Positions 17,274 through 26,178 of a DNA stretch of 64,000 nucleotides are shown piece after piece; within the stretch, counting starts at the first letter, position 1, and every line of letters begins with the position of its first letter. The position numbers and the translations under genes were made by a program. The DNA lies in assembly GCA_016795505.1 (NCBI GenBank), contig JAEUHH010000094.1, positions 1-64,000 of the forward strand, written 5' to 3'. The notes under the pieces were generated by a model. That model did no database searches and was not told where the DNA came from. It worked only from the letters and a program-made list of their open reading frames with translations. The stretch comes from Verrucomicrobiales bacterium. GTDB lineage: Bacteria > Verrucomicrobiota > Verrucomicrobiia > Verrucomicrobiales > DEV007.

Positions 17274-18614
17274 ATGACATCCCCGATCGATCGCCGCCAT
17301 TTTCTCACCGCCTCTGCTGCCGCCGCCGCTGCCTGGACGGGCGGCCTGCCGCTGATCCGTGCCCAGTCGAAGTCAGGCCGGAAACACAAGCTGGCCGTGA
17401 TCGGCGGGGGCGGCTGGTGGGCGATGAACATCCTGCGCGTCGCGCTGGAGGACGGGCGCTGCCAGTGCGTGGCGCTCTGCGATGTGGATGCGGACAATCT
17501 GGAGGTCTCCGCCGACGAGGTGGAAAGCCTGACCGGCACCCTGCCCAAGTGCTACAACGACTACCGCGAAATGCTGGAGAAGGAAAAGCCGGAGATCGTC
17601 ATCATCTCGACGCCGGACCACTGGCACGCGCTCCAGTCGATCGACTGCGTCAAGGCGGGCGCCCATGTCTTTGTCGAAAAGCCGACCGGCCACACCATCC
17701 AGGAGAGCGGTGCCATGGTGCGCGCGGCGCGGGAGACGGGCCGGGTGGTGCAGGTGGGTCTGCACCGCCGGGTGGGGCCCCACCACGTGAGCGGCATGAA
17801 GTTCCTCCAGGACGGCGGGGCGGGACAAATCGGAATGGTGCGGATGTTTGCCCACAGTCCCGGCACCGGGCCGGAGGAGCCGAGCCCGAACTCGGAGCCG
17901 CCGAAGGGGCTGGATTGGGATCTGTATTGCGGCCCCGCGCCGCTGCGGCCCTACAACCGGCGCATCCATCCGGGTGGCTTCCGGCACTACCTCGACTTTG
18001 CCAATGGCACGCTGGGCGACTGGGGGGTGCACTGGCTGGACCAGGTGCTGTGGTGGAGCGGCCAGAAGGCCCCGAAGCGGGTCTTCTGCTCAGGCGGCCG
18101 GCCGATCAAGGGTGCGCCGGTGCTGAACGAGAAGGAGCAGACAAGCGACGCGCCGGATCACCAGGTCGCGACCTACGAATTCGACGGTTTCACCGCGGTG
18201 TGGGAGCACCGGCGCTTTGCCGGCAACGAGACGGAGAAGACGGGCGTCGGCTGTTACTTCTACGGGACAAAGGGCATCTTCCACATGGGCTGGCGCGACG
18301 GCTGGACTTTCTATCCGGACAAGAAGGGCGCGCCGACGGTGCACGAGGACCCGAAGTTCGATCACGAGAAGGACGGCCACAATGTGCCGCCGCTGTGGCG
18401 CGACTTCGTGGATGCGATCGAGCAGGGACGGCGCCCGGTGGCCGATGCCGAGGTGGGTCACCTGGCGACCAACTGCAGCCTGCTCGGCATGCTGAGCTGG
18501 AAACTGGGACGCAGCGTCGTCTGGGACGGCGAGAAGGAGCAGGTGGTCGGCGATGAGGAGGCAAACGGCCTGCTGAAGCGCGACTATCGCGGTCCCTGGG
18601 TGTATCCGACCTGA
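17274..18614 (+). CDS. Tat-exported Gfo/Idh/MocA family oxidoreductase
   Basis: This 446-residue NAD(P)-dependent sugar oxidoreductase-like protein has a twin-arginine leader (DRRHFLTASAAAAAAW) and an N-terminal Rossmann fold with VIGGGGWWAMNI. The conserved EKP motif is in HVFVEKPTGH, and the C-terminal alpha/beta domain contains NGTLGDWGVHWLDQVLWW. Exported members of this family are abundant in Verrucomicrobiota and Planctomycetota and are thought to act on polysaccharide-derived sugars or glycosides, with cofactor bound before export by the Tat route. The substrate is not predictable. The ATG at 17274 starts directly before the Tat leader. It is followed by a pseudogene fragment. Confidence 0.93.
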   Translation: MTSPIDRRHFLTASAAAAAAWTGGLPLIRAQSKSGRKHKLAVIGGGGWWAMNILRVALEDGRCQCVALCDVDADNLEVSADEVESLTGTLPKCYNDYREMLEKEKPEIVIISTPDHWHALQSIDCVKAGAHVFVEKPTGHTIQESGAMVRAARETGRVVQVGLHRRVGPHHVSGMKFLQDGGAGQIGMVRMFAHSPGTGPEEPSPNSEPPKGLDWDLYCGPAPLRPYNRRIHPGGFRHYLDFANGTLGDWGVHWLDQVLWWSGQKAPKRVFCSGGRPIKGAPVLNEKEQTSDAPDHQVATYEFDGFTAVWEHRRFAGNETEKTGVGCYFYGTKGIFHMGWRDGWTFYPDKKGAPTVHEDPKFDHEKDGHNVPPLWRDFVDAIEQGRRPVADAEVGHLATNCSLLGMLSWKLGRSVVWDGEKEQVVGDEEANGLLKRDYRGPWVYPT

Positions 18615-18637
18615 AGCTGCGGCTCGACCTCCATTGA

Positions 18638-18868
18638 TCGAGCCTGTTCTACTATCCGGACGTGATGGTGGTGTGCGACCCGGACGACGATGGGCCGCTC
18701 TACAAAACGCGCCCGAAGGTGTTGTGCGAGGTGATGACGGACTTCAAGAAGGACCACTTGGAGAAGCTCTTCGTGAATGAACAGATCCAGAGTCAGGAGG
18801 ACTCTCTGGTGGTCGATCAGAATCCCCGTCAACCGCGCGCCTGGCTATATCGGCGGGAGAATGGGTGA
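18638..18868 (+). pseudogene. Uma2-family (DUF820) nuclease-like remnant
   Basis: The open frame encodes about 76 residues. FYYPDVMVVCDPDDDG, then a TRPKVLCEVMTDFKKDH segment, the EKLF helix and LVVDQNPRQPRAWLYRR follow the order of the central to C-terminal part of Uma2 family proteins, predicted PD-(D/E)XK nuclease-fold proteins of unknown role. A stop precedes the frame at 18635. The N-terminal half is missing, and the normal C-terminal residues after WLYRR are replaced by ENG and a stop. No start with a credible leader is present. It is a truncated copy, not a working gene. The remaining 102 bp before the RNase D gene show nothing. Confidence 0.7.
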
Positions 18869-18970
18869 CAACAGGAGGAAGTCGGCCCTGAAGGCACCGT
18901 TTCCCTGTCTTCGATCGGCTTTGCCACTCCGCTGGCTTCGCTCTACGAGGCGTGAGGCCCGCCGGAACCG

Positions 18971-20164
18971 TCAGTCCGGCCACATCAGATCGCGCTGCCA
19001 GTCCAGCAGCAGGGCGCTTTTCTCGTCATCGGTCACATTGGTGGCGGCGAGTTTTTCCATGACCGCCCGCGGGGCAATGAGGGTGGGATCGATGCCCAAC
19101 TGCTTGGCCCGGGCATTCCGGTGGTCGCGGAGACGCTGTAGCTCGGCTTCGTCGATCTGGAGGCGGGGGCCACCGTTGCCTTTGAGGCGCCTGGGCCACT
19201 CGGATTCGGGGATATTCCGGGCGTCGGCGATGGCCTTGATGAGCCGTCTCGCAATGGGCGGCCGCAGGTAGCGGGGCGGCTCGACGCGCTCGCCATCCTG
19301 GAGACGGCGTGAGATGGAGAGCAATTCCTGGTTGGAAATGAGCTTGAAGGCGGGCCGGTCGAGCAGCCGGCATTCGGCATCGCGCCACTCGCACAGGGCC
19401 TTCAGGTAGGCCATGCCACGGCGCTCGAGATTTCCCCAACCGGTGACGCGCCAGGAGTCCTCGGTGGTGCGCTCCTCGCGGGTGGCGGCAGACTGGCGGG
19501 CGGAATCGCACGACTCGATGAACCAGGACATCCTCCCCCGCTCCTCCAACTGCCGCACGAAGCGCTCTGCCATCGGAACGATGTAGCGGACGTCATTGAA
19601 GGCGTAGCTGACCATCTTGTCGGTCAGGGGACGCTTGCCCCAGTCCGCTTTCTGCGATGCCTTGGAGAGGGTGATGCCGTACTCGGCCTCGATGAGATTG
19701 GCGAGCCCGAACTGCTCGAACCCCAGCAGCCGGGCGGCCGTCTGGGTGTCCCAGACAGTGGCCGGGATGCGACCGAAGGTCTTGCGGAACATCGCCATGT
19801 CATAGTCGGCTCCGTGCATCCAGACAACTTCCGCCTCGTCGATGAGGTCGAGCAGTGAGACAAGCGCCTCGTGGGGGACGACGAGCGGATCGATCACGGC
19901 CAGGCGTCCCGCACTGGCGAATTGGATCAGGCACAGCTTGGTCTCGTAGGAGTGCATGCTGTCCGCCTCGGTATCCACGGAACACCACCGGTGGTCGCCG
20001 GCCCGGACGCGATCAATGAAAGCCGAGAGAGCCTCCGGGGTCTCGATGATGGCCTCTTCGAGCGTAACCGGGACGGAAAGATGATCTGCCTTCTCGCTGA
20101 AATCTGACACTTGACTGTGAAATGGGGAGACCGGCGATTTTCGGGATTCTGGCCGGAAAGGCAA
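18971..20164 (-). CDS. rnd: Ribonuclease D-like 3'-5' exonuclease
   Basis: This 397-residue protein has a DEDDy exonuclease domain. VDTEAD supplies the first Asp/Glu pair, HGADYDMAMF the middle Asp, and YAFNDVRYIV the final Tyr/Asp motif. A C-terminal helical HRDC-like region follows (about 215-380). RNase D trims 3' ends of tRNA and other small RNAs. There is no ATG near the N-terminus: the frame opens at a TTG at 20164, five bases after the rho stop, and an in-frame GTG a little downstream is an alternative start. The position suggests translation coupled to rho in one transcript with coaE. The middle HRDC part is more divergent than the nuclease domain. Confidence 0.88.
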   Translation of the reverse strand: MPFRPESRKSPVSPFHSQVSDFSEKADHLSVPVTLEEAIIETPEALSAFIDRVRAGDHRWCSVDTEADSMHSYETKLCLIQFASAGRLAVIDPLVVPHEALVSLLDLIDEAEVVWMHGADYDMAMFRKTFGRIPATVWDTQTAARLLGFEQFGLANLIEAEYGITLSKASQKADWGKRPLTDKMVSYAFNDVRYIVPMAERFVRQLEERGRMSWFIESCDSARQSAATREERTTEDSWRVTGWGNLERRGMAYLKALCEWRDAECRLLDRPAFKLISNQELLSISRRLQDGERVEPPRYLRPPIARRLIKAIADARNIPESEWPRRLKGNGGPRLQIDEAELQRLRDHRNARAKQLGIDPTLIAPRAVMEKLAATNVTDDEKSALLLDWQRDLMWPD

Positions 20165-20169
20165 GCGGA

Positions 20170-21639
20170 TTAACGCAGTCCCCGGAGGAGCAGTTCGATG
20201 TTGGAGCCGGTCTGTTTGATGTTTTTGACCAGGGTCTCCATGGCTTCACCGGCCGGCAGCTGAGCCAACTGGCGGCGCAGGGAGCTGATGCGCTTGAACT
20301 CTTCGGGATCGTAGAGGAGGTCGTCCTTGCGGGTGCCGGACTTGGGCGCGTGGATGGCGGGCCACACGCGGCGCTCGGCCAACTCGCGGTCGAGGTAAAT
20401 CTCCATGTTCCCCTTGCCCTTGAACTCCTCGAAAATGACGTCGTCCATCTTGCTTTCGGTCTCGATGAGGCAGGTGGCGAGGATGGTGAGGCTGCCGCCC
20501 TCCTCGACATTACGGGCGACGCTGAAGAACTTGCCGGACCGCTGGAGGGCCTTGGTATCAACCCCACCGGAGCCGAGGCGACCGCCCCCGCTGCCGCCCT
20601 GGATGGCGGAATTGTGACCGCGGGCCAGTCGGGTGAGCGAATCGAGCAGGATGACGACATCGCGCTTCATTTCGACCAAGCGCTTGGCCCTTTCCAGCAC
20701 GAGATCGGACACCTGCACGTGGCGGCGGGCCGGTTCATCGAACGTGGAACTGTAGATCGGGGTTTCGACCGATTCCTTGAAGTCAGTGACCTCCTCCGGC
20801 CTCTCGTCGAGCAGCAGCACGATCAGTTCGATCTCGGGATGATTTCGGCGGATGGAGGCCGCGATGCTTTTCAGCAGAATGGTCTTTCCGCCCCGCGGCG
20901 GAGCCACGATCAAGCCGCGCTGGCCTTTCCCCAGTGGGGCGATGAGGTCTACCACACGGGGTGACGGGGATTTGGCGTCGGGATTTTCGAGGATGATTCG
21001 ATCTTTCGGGAAAAGCGGCGTGAGGCGGTCGAATGGCGTCGGCGCCAGCCATTCGGAAACCGGAATGCCCTCCACCAAGAGGATTTCTTCGACGGTGAGA
21101 CATTTCTCACGTTCACGCGGAGGCCGTACGAGCGCCCGGACCAGATGCCCGGGTCGGAGCTCGTGCCGGCGAATGATGGGCTGGGCCACGAAGACATCGT
21201 CGGCGTTTGACGCAAAGCTGAACTCGGGCCACCGCAGGTAGCCGTGACCGTCGCGCTCCCGCTCGGGATTGTATTCCAGCACCCCGGTGGCCTCGATGCG
21301 GGTGCCCCGGCGACCATAGAAGCAAAGGATCTCGAAAATCAGTTGATGCTTTGAGCGCACCCCAGCCACCCTCAAGCCAATTTCCTGGGCGTTCCGGTGC
21401 AGATCGGCGAGGGAACGCCTTTGAAAGACGTTGAGATCGATGGACTCAGGGATCTCGATCGGTGGCTCGACGGGCTTCGACGGCATTACTGGCAATTCGG
21501 CCACAGCGACCGCGGACGCCGCTTGGGACAGCTCCAATTCGGACTGGGCCGGCGGTTCAACGACGGCAGCAGATCCATCGGCCATCGGCTCGGCGGAAAC
21601 GTCGTCACTGCCCGGTGGGGGGGTATCAGGTGTCATCAT
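20170..21639 (-). CDS. rho: Transcription termination factor Rho
   Basis: This 489-residue hexameric RNA-dependent ATPase terminates transcription. An Ala/Pro-rich, likely disordered N-terminal extension of about 65 residues is followed by the Rho N-terminal helical segment ([18 protein letters not shown]) and an S1-like RNA-binding domain ([19 protein letters not shown]). The RecA core has Walker A APPRGGKT, Walker [15 protein letters not shown], and the R-loop region [17 protein letters not shown] short Gly-rich insertion ([12 protein letters not shown]) sits in the Q/R-loop region. The start is the first of two consecutive ATGs at 21639. It lies between coaE and rnd with 5-12 bp gaps. Confidence 0.98.
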   Translation of the reverse strand: MMTPDTPPPGSDDVSAEPMADGSAAVVEPPAQSELELSQAASAVAVAELPVMPSKPVEPPIEIPESIDLNVFQRRSLADLHRNAQEIGLRVAGVRSKHQLIFEILCFYGRRGTRIEATGVLEYNPERERDGHGYLRWPEFSFASNADDVFVAQPIIRRHELRPGHLVRALVRPPREREKCLTVEEILLVEGIPVSEWLAPTPFDRLTPLFPKDRIILENPDAKSPSPRVVDLIAPLGKGQRGLIVAPPRGGKTILLKSIAASIRRNHPEIELIVLLLDERPEEVTDFKESVETPIYSSTFDEPARRHVQVSDLVLERAKRLVEMKRDVVILLDSLTRLARGHNSAIQGGSGGGRLGSGGVDTKALQRSGKFFSVARNVEEGGSLTILATCLIETESKMDDVIFEEFKGKGNMEIYLDRELAERRVWPAIHAPKSGTRKDDLLYDPEEFKRISSLRRQLAQLPAGEAMETLVKNIKQTGSNIELLLRGLR

Positions 21640-21651
21640 CAGAAAAAGGAA

Positions 21652-22272
21652 TCAACGGGGTAAACTCTCCAATCGGTGGTGAATAAGGGAAGACAGGACG
21701 TGCACCTGTTCCTCCAATTCTGTCTCTGTCCCATCATTCCAGATCACCACATCAGCGCGCTCCAACTTTACGGACAGGGGCATTTGAGAGCGGAGGAGAT
21801 TTTCGATGGTCTCTGGATCGAGTCCCCGCCGCTCGGCCATTCGGCTGCGTTGGACGTCCTCCGAGGAGGCCACGACGAGATCCAGATCTCTCTGGTGCTT
21901 GGAATCGACTTCGTAGAGTAAGGGAATTTCGTAAACAAACAGGCTTCGGTCACTCTTTTTAGCCAGCAGATGAGCCTGCTGACCGGCAACGAAAACCTCC
22001 GGGTGCAGGATGGCTTCCAAGTCCCGGCGCAAAGGGGGGGTTCGGAAAACGACCTGCCGCAGTTGAGAGCGGTCAATGGCTCCCGCTTCGTCAAAAACGG
22101 AACTCCCGAAAACCTCACCAATCTTGGTTTTAATGTCGGGTCTTGTCAATAATTCATGCACGGCGGCATCGGCGCTGAAGCTGGCAGCGTGCTCACCCCA
22201 AATCTGGGTCAACTGCGCCACGACAGCCGATTTGCCCGTCGCGACGCCTCCTGTAATGGCCATCGTGATCAC
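21652..22272 (-). CDS. coaE: Dephospho-CoA kinase
   Basis: This 206-residue cytoplasmic P-loop kinase catalyses the last step of coenzyme A synthesis (dephospho-CoA plus ATP). The phosphate-binding loop is GGVATGKS directly at the N-terminus. The substrate region has FSADAAVHELL in place of the common DxDxxxHxL. The lid segment contains RSRMAERRG, and LERADVVIWNDG matches the usual C-terminal ADxVIxN motif. The frame opens with a GTG at 22272, and an ATG at 22263 would give a very short leader (MAITGG). GTG fits the family spacing better. The first gene of a coaE-rho-rnd operon. Confidence 0.96.
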   Translation of the reverse strand: MITMAITGGVATGKSAVVAQLTQIWGEHAASFSADAAVHELLTRPDIKTKIGEVFGSSVFDEAGAIDRSQLRQVVFRTPPLRRDLEAILHPEVFVAGQQAHLLAKKSDRSLFVYEIPLLYEVDSKHQRDLDLVVASSEDVQRSRMAERRGLDPETIENLLRSQMPLSVKLERADVVIWNDGTETELEEQVHVLSSLIHHRLESLPR

Positions 22273-22319
22273 CGGAACCTAAAAAAGTATCTCGCTAAAC
22301 CATTCAAAAAAAGGCTCGG

Positions 22320-22357
22320 AAAAAGGGACCGGGCTCCGGCCGGGAAAAAGTCCGGCC
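22320..22357 (-). terminator. Probable terminator after the secretin gene
   Basis: GGCCGG (22338-22343) and CCGGCC (22352-22357) form a perfect 6-bp stem with an 8-nt loop, followed on the minus strand by T runs (complements of 22320-22324 and 22306-22312). A second perfect 8-bp hairpin (22375-22382 with 22398-22405) lies between it and the secretin stop. Together they fit transcription termination for the minus-strand pilus-like operon before coaE. Confidence 0.45.
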
Positions 22358-22446
22358 TCCGCCAGAAATGAGAAGCGGGTGGAGGAGAAAGTCCCCGCCA
22401 CCCGCCAATGAGCTTCGAAATGACTGTTCCGTCAAACGGGTTCGGA

Positions 22447-25059
22447 TCAGTTGACTGGAGCTCCCGCTGCCGGCAGCGACGCTCCCTTGAATCGCATTCC
22501 TGCAGGATCTACCAACTCGGCCCTGACAAAAATGGTCAAATTCTTCTTCAAGTGAAGCTCAACATCGTTGCGAAACAACCGCCCGACAAGAGGCATGTCA
22601 CCCAAGAGTGGAACCTTGTCCTGCACGTCTTGAACATCTTCACGAATCAGTCCACCCAATGCCACGGTCGCTCCATCCCAAATCGTAACCTGGGTAGTGA
22701 CCTTCCGAGTTGAAAAAACCGGCATCTCGATACGGTTCTGCGTCAACTCAACAGTACTGGAGGCTCCAGTGGCATCAATTCCAACAGAATTAATTGGACT
22801 ACCATAGTTGATGAAGCCTTCGAATTCGACCACTTCCGGAGAAAGATTCAGATCAATTGTAAAATCGTCACCACCAATTACTGGGTCTACTTCCAAAGTG
22901 ACACCGGTATTCCTAGTTTCGAAGGCAGCGGGAGTAGCCGGGGTTACCGGGAAGCCGCTAACGGCTCCTCCTCCAGCGCCTCCTAAGGAAACACCACCGC
23001 CAATCTGGTTCGGAATTTCCGGCGGATCATATTCAGTCGGGTAAATAAATTCCCGAATTACCTCAATTTTCGCACGCTGACCGCTTCGGGCAATCACACT
23101 GGGAGCGGATAGCAAGTCCGTACCCTTGCGCTGATTCAACGCCCGGATCATGACCTGAAATTGGGGATCAGTGAAAACACCTGCTATCCCAAAAATGGCA
23201 GGTGCAATAGCGTTCCCTCCCTGAGCAGCTCCACCAGCTTCGGAAATAAGTGAGTCAATACTATTGCTCTCAATCGCATTGAACCCGCTCCTCAAACCTG
23301 CCGTTAGCGGGTTCGTTCCGACAGGGGCCGTGGCACCAGGCTGAACAAATGTGAAATTAGAGTTGTCTATCGCCCCTGTATTCCCAGCAGTTCCTCCGCC
23401 ACCAAACACCTTCGGTTGCGAACCGATGTTAAAGGGCCCCAGCAGCCAGTCAAATCCCAACTCCTTACCGGCTTCCTCGCCAATTTCGATGAACTTCGAG
23501 GTAATATAGATCTGTTTCTGACCTCCGCCTCGGATCGACTCAATGACAGCCTCCACCAATTCCATCTGGTCTTGAGTTTGCCTAACAATCAATTGGGAAG
23601 TCTGTGGGTTAAACGTAGCCGAAGCACCCTGACCGAAGACGATACCATAGGATTCAAGCACATCCCTCGCGCTTTTTCGAACAGTCGGAGGAGCCGCATT
23701 TCCGCCCGCAGGCGCTGCGGCAAAGGGATCAACCGGTCCAGCAGCACCACCGCCGCCACCGCCACCGCCGCCACCATCAGAGACGAGGAAATTCGGCGGG
23801 ACCACGTATACATTGGTGTAAAGTTCCTTGTCAGGCGCAGAAAGCGGCAACACCACCACTGCATTCGGCTCGACTTTGTATTTAAGGTTCGCTAGAGAAA
23901 GAGTGTAGCGAAGCGCTTCAACCAAGGGCACGTTACTCAGTTGCAGCGTGATGGGCGTCTGATCAACACCACCGCCGAAGCCACCACCACCAGCTGGGGC
24001 TGCAGATGCTGCCCCATCAAAAACTGGACCACCTCCGGCAGGAGGCGCCGCAGCTGGGGTTGGCGCCAGAGCAGCACCAGCAGCCCCACCAGTGTTCAGA
24101 ATGATATCCACCCCCCTCTTGGTTACATCGGGGTTCGAGTCTAGTTCCTGAGCCCTTGCCCGAAGGAACTCAAGAGCATCCCTGAGAGGGGTGCCAACGA
24201 ATTCCACCGACGGAACAATAATGGTCTTTAGCTTATTCTCAATCTCAGCAATCCGGTCGGTCGATGTATCGGCCTTGAGTTCACTTGGAATACCAGCCCC
24301 CGTTACACTGACCGGCACAGGCAGCTCCCATCCCTCGGCAATTCGCCGTATGAATTCCGACCGCATCTGATTCCTAGCCACTTCTAAATACTCCACTCTT
24401 TCCCGGTCCACGCCTTCCAAACCACGGCGGGCCGCACTGTTGTAGCGGTCCTCATTGAGCACCTTGAAGTATTCCGTCTCCGCTTTGTCGTAATCACCAA
24501 TGTCGATGTAGCCCTGGGCGGTCTTCAGCGCCTTCTCGACGTTGCGCACGCTCTCCAAGTGCTCCGGAGACAGTGCGGGAGAATACCACTCGGGATCGTT
24601 CAGCCTTTCGAGCAGCTTCTTCGCCTCAAAGTTGTCCGGATCGATGTCCGGGGCCAGAACGTTCTCCAACAGGGTCCGGGCCTCGGCGTACTCCGCCTCG
24701 TCGGCGCGCTGCTGAGCCAGCTTCACACTGGCATTGGCGTACTGCTTCACGTAGGCATCACGACGATCTTTCGTGATTGGCGCATCCGGCAAAAGGTCGA
24801 TGGCCGATTTGAACTCCGTAATCGCCCCTTCGTAGTCGCCGTCGGCAAGCAACTGCGAACCCCGCAAGGCAGCTTCATCGGCCTTCTGGACCCGCTCCTG
24901 TAGGCGCGTCACAAAGCGTCCTGCAATCTCCGGAATTCCCGAAGCGCCCCCTCCCCCGCCGGCTTCGGCAAAGGCATCACCTCCGGTCACCAGAGGCACC
25001 GCCAGACCGACTACCGTCGCGGCCACAACTGAGCGATTGATCTCGATTCTTTTTTTCAT
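22447..25059 (-). CDS. Amuc_1098-like secretin (type IV pilus-like outer-membrane channel)
   Basis: This large protein (870 residues from the ATG at 25059) has a signal peptide and an N-terminal TPR-like helical domain (about 50-230; ADEAALRGSQLLADGDYEGAI is one repeat start). STIGNAL-poor Gly/Ala/Pro-rich linkers follow, one with ten consecutive glycines. The C-terminal secretin domain contains QIYITSKFIEIGEEAGKELG and the late motifs VALGGLIREDV and VPLLGDMPLVGRLFR, typical of GspD/PilQ. TPR before secretin and the gene order match Akkermansia Amuc_1098. Secretins form the outer-membrane pore of pilus or type II systems. It is last in a five-gene operon. Its base composition is less GC-rich than the genes beyond 30 kb. 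A GTG at 25080 is an alternative start. Confidence 0.93.
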   Translation of the reverse strand: MKKRIEINRSVVAATVVGLAVPLVTGGDAFAEAGGGGGASGIPEIAGRFVTRLQERVQKADEAALRGSQLLADGDYEGAITEFKSAIDLLPDAPITKDRRDAYVKQYANASVKLAQQRADEAEYAEARTLLENVLAPDIDPDNFEAKKLLERLNDPEWYSPALSPEHLESVRNVEKALKTAQGYIDIGDYDKAETEYFKVLNEDRYNSAARRGLEGVDRERVEYLEVARNQMRSEFIRRIAEGWELPVPVSVTGAGIPSELKADTSTDRIAEIENKLKTIIVPSVEFVGTPLRDALEFLRARAQELDSNPDVTKRGVDIILNTGGAAGAALAPTPAAAPPAGGGPVFDGAASAAPAGGGGFGGGVDQTPITLQLSNVPLVEALRYTLSLANLKYKVEPNAVVVLPLSAPDKELYTNVYVVPPNFLVSDGGGGGGGGGGAAGPVDPFAAAPAGGNAAPPTVRKSARDVLESYGIVFGQGASATFNPQTSQLIVRQTQDQMELVEAVIESIRGGGQKQIYITSKFIEIGEEAGKELGFDWLLGPFNIGSQPKVFGGGGTAGNTGAIDNSNFTFVQPGATAPVGTNPLTAGLRSGFNAIESNSIDSLISEAGGAAQGGNAIAPAIFGIAGVFTDPQFQVMIRALNQRKGTDLLSAPSVIARSGQRAKIEVIREFIYPTEYDPPEIPNQIGGGVSLGGAGGGAVSGFPVTPATPAAFETRNTGVTLEVDPVIGGDDFTIDLNLSPEVVEFEGFINYGSPINSVGIDATGASSTVELTQNRIEMPVFSTRKVTTQVTIWDGATVALGGLIREDVQDVQDKVPLLGDMPLVGRLFRNDVELHLKKNLTIFVRAELVDPAGMRFKGASLPAAGAPVN

Positions 25060-25138
25060 CTTAGCGACTCGATTTTGCACAAAAGTCTGCGAATCACCAG
25101 CTTTTAGCTGCTAGCTCTCGCAATGTCCATCCCAATCT

Positions 25139-26119
25139 TTATTTTTTCGGCGTAATCTTGAGCTTGACTTCCTTCCCCGGTTCAGGCTCGAACGAGATTT
25201 CCGCCTCTTGTTCTTGAATGTCAACGAGTTTGTACTTCGTATCCGGGTCCACCGGAAGCACAAACGGGTCTCCCTTCTTGACAAAAAACTTGCTCCCACC
25301 CCCGATCACGAACTCAAATTCCCCGTAGTAGGTGGGGATGGGCTGCTCGACACCACGAATCAACTTAACCGATTCACCAGTAGGAATATACGTAACCGTT
25401 AACTCAGACTGATCAACTGTAATCCCGAGGTTGTTTTGCCCCTGCTTCTTTTCGACCGATTCCACCCGGAACATGTTGTCGCCCGAGCTTTCACCGATCC
25501 TCAACATGAAATTCTGGTTCCCAGGGTAGGCTGCCGAGGGAAGCCGCTGAATCTGGAACCGTTGTTCGTCCGGCATCGTCATAAACTTCAAGATGTAGCT
25601 CTGCTGCTTCCGGGACAGCAAAAAAAGCTTGTCGGTATAGGGAGGATGGCTGCCAGAATCTTTCGGGTTTGTCTTGGCGGTCCACTCCTCCTCATTGGTG
25701 AACTCGTCCCCGTCGGGATCCTGCCCCATGACGCCTCCATCGAGGAAATCCAAGCCGTTTTCCAACAGCCACTGGTTGCTTGCCGGCGGGCGCACCTGGC
25801 GAGCCTTGGGGTCATTCATGTCGATGAGTTCCCCGGCTACTTCGACGATCGGAATCGAAACGAACAGCGGGAGCGGCTTCGGTGCCTCTGTTCCCTTGAT
25901 TGGCAGCACCCACTTTGCTTCCTGGTCCAGAAATGCCTGAGCACCATCAACTTTGGGCCCCTCAGGCACCGGCAATTCATCGTTGGGCTGCGCGGGTTCG
26001 ATCTCGAAAAGCGCCGGATAGCTGCGCGCCTTCAACCCAAACACCACGGCGAGAGCGATTCCAGCCAGCCCAACCGCCGTCAAGATCGCCCGGTCCCAGT
26101 TCTTGTTTAGCCAATCCAT
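25139..26119 (-). CDS. Amuc_1099-like pilus-like system protein
   Basis: This 326-residue protein has a single N-terminal membrane segment (AILTAVGLAGIALAVVFGL) and a periplasmic remainder. Near residue 135 it carries a calcium-loop-like motif (DPDGDEFTNEEEW, then TNPKD) of the thrombospondin type 3 kind. The C-terminal third is beta-rich with charged strands. Position and features match Akkermansia Amuc_1099, a component of unknown structure encoded between the secretin and the Amuc_1100 homologue. By position it might play a PilP-like linking role between inner and outer membrane parts, but that is inference. Gaps to both neighbours are 60-80 bp, consistent with one transcript. Confidence 0.85.
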   Translation of the reverse strand: MDWLNKNWDRAILTAVGLAGIALAVVFGLKARSYPALFEIEPAQPNDELPVPEGPKVDGAQAFLDQEAKWVLPIKGTEAPKPLPLFVSIPIVEVAGELIDMNDPKARQVRPPASNQWLLENGLDFLDGGVMGQDPDGDEFTNEEEWTAKTNPKDSGSHPPYTDKLFLLSRKQQSYILKFMTMPDEQRFQIQRLPSAAYPGNQNFMLRIGESSGDNMFRVESVEKKQGQNNLGITVDQSELTVTYIPTGESVKLIRGVEQPIPTYYGEFEFVIGGGSKFFVKKGDPFVLPVDPDTKYKLVDIQEQEAEISFEPEPGKEVKLKITPKK

Positions 26120-26178
26120 TGGATTCTGTCTGATAATTTTAAATTTTCCGTTTCAGCGATCGCATTCGCTCGATCGCC

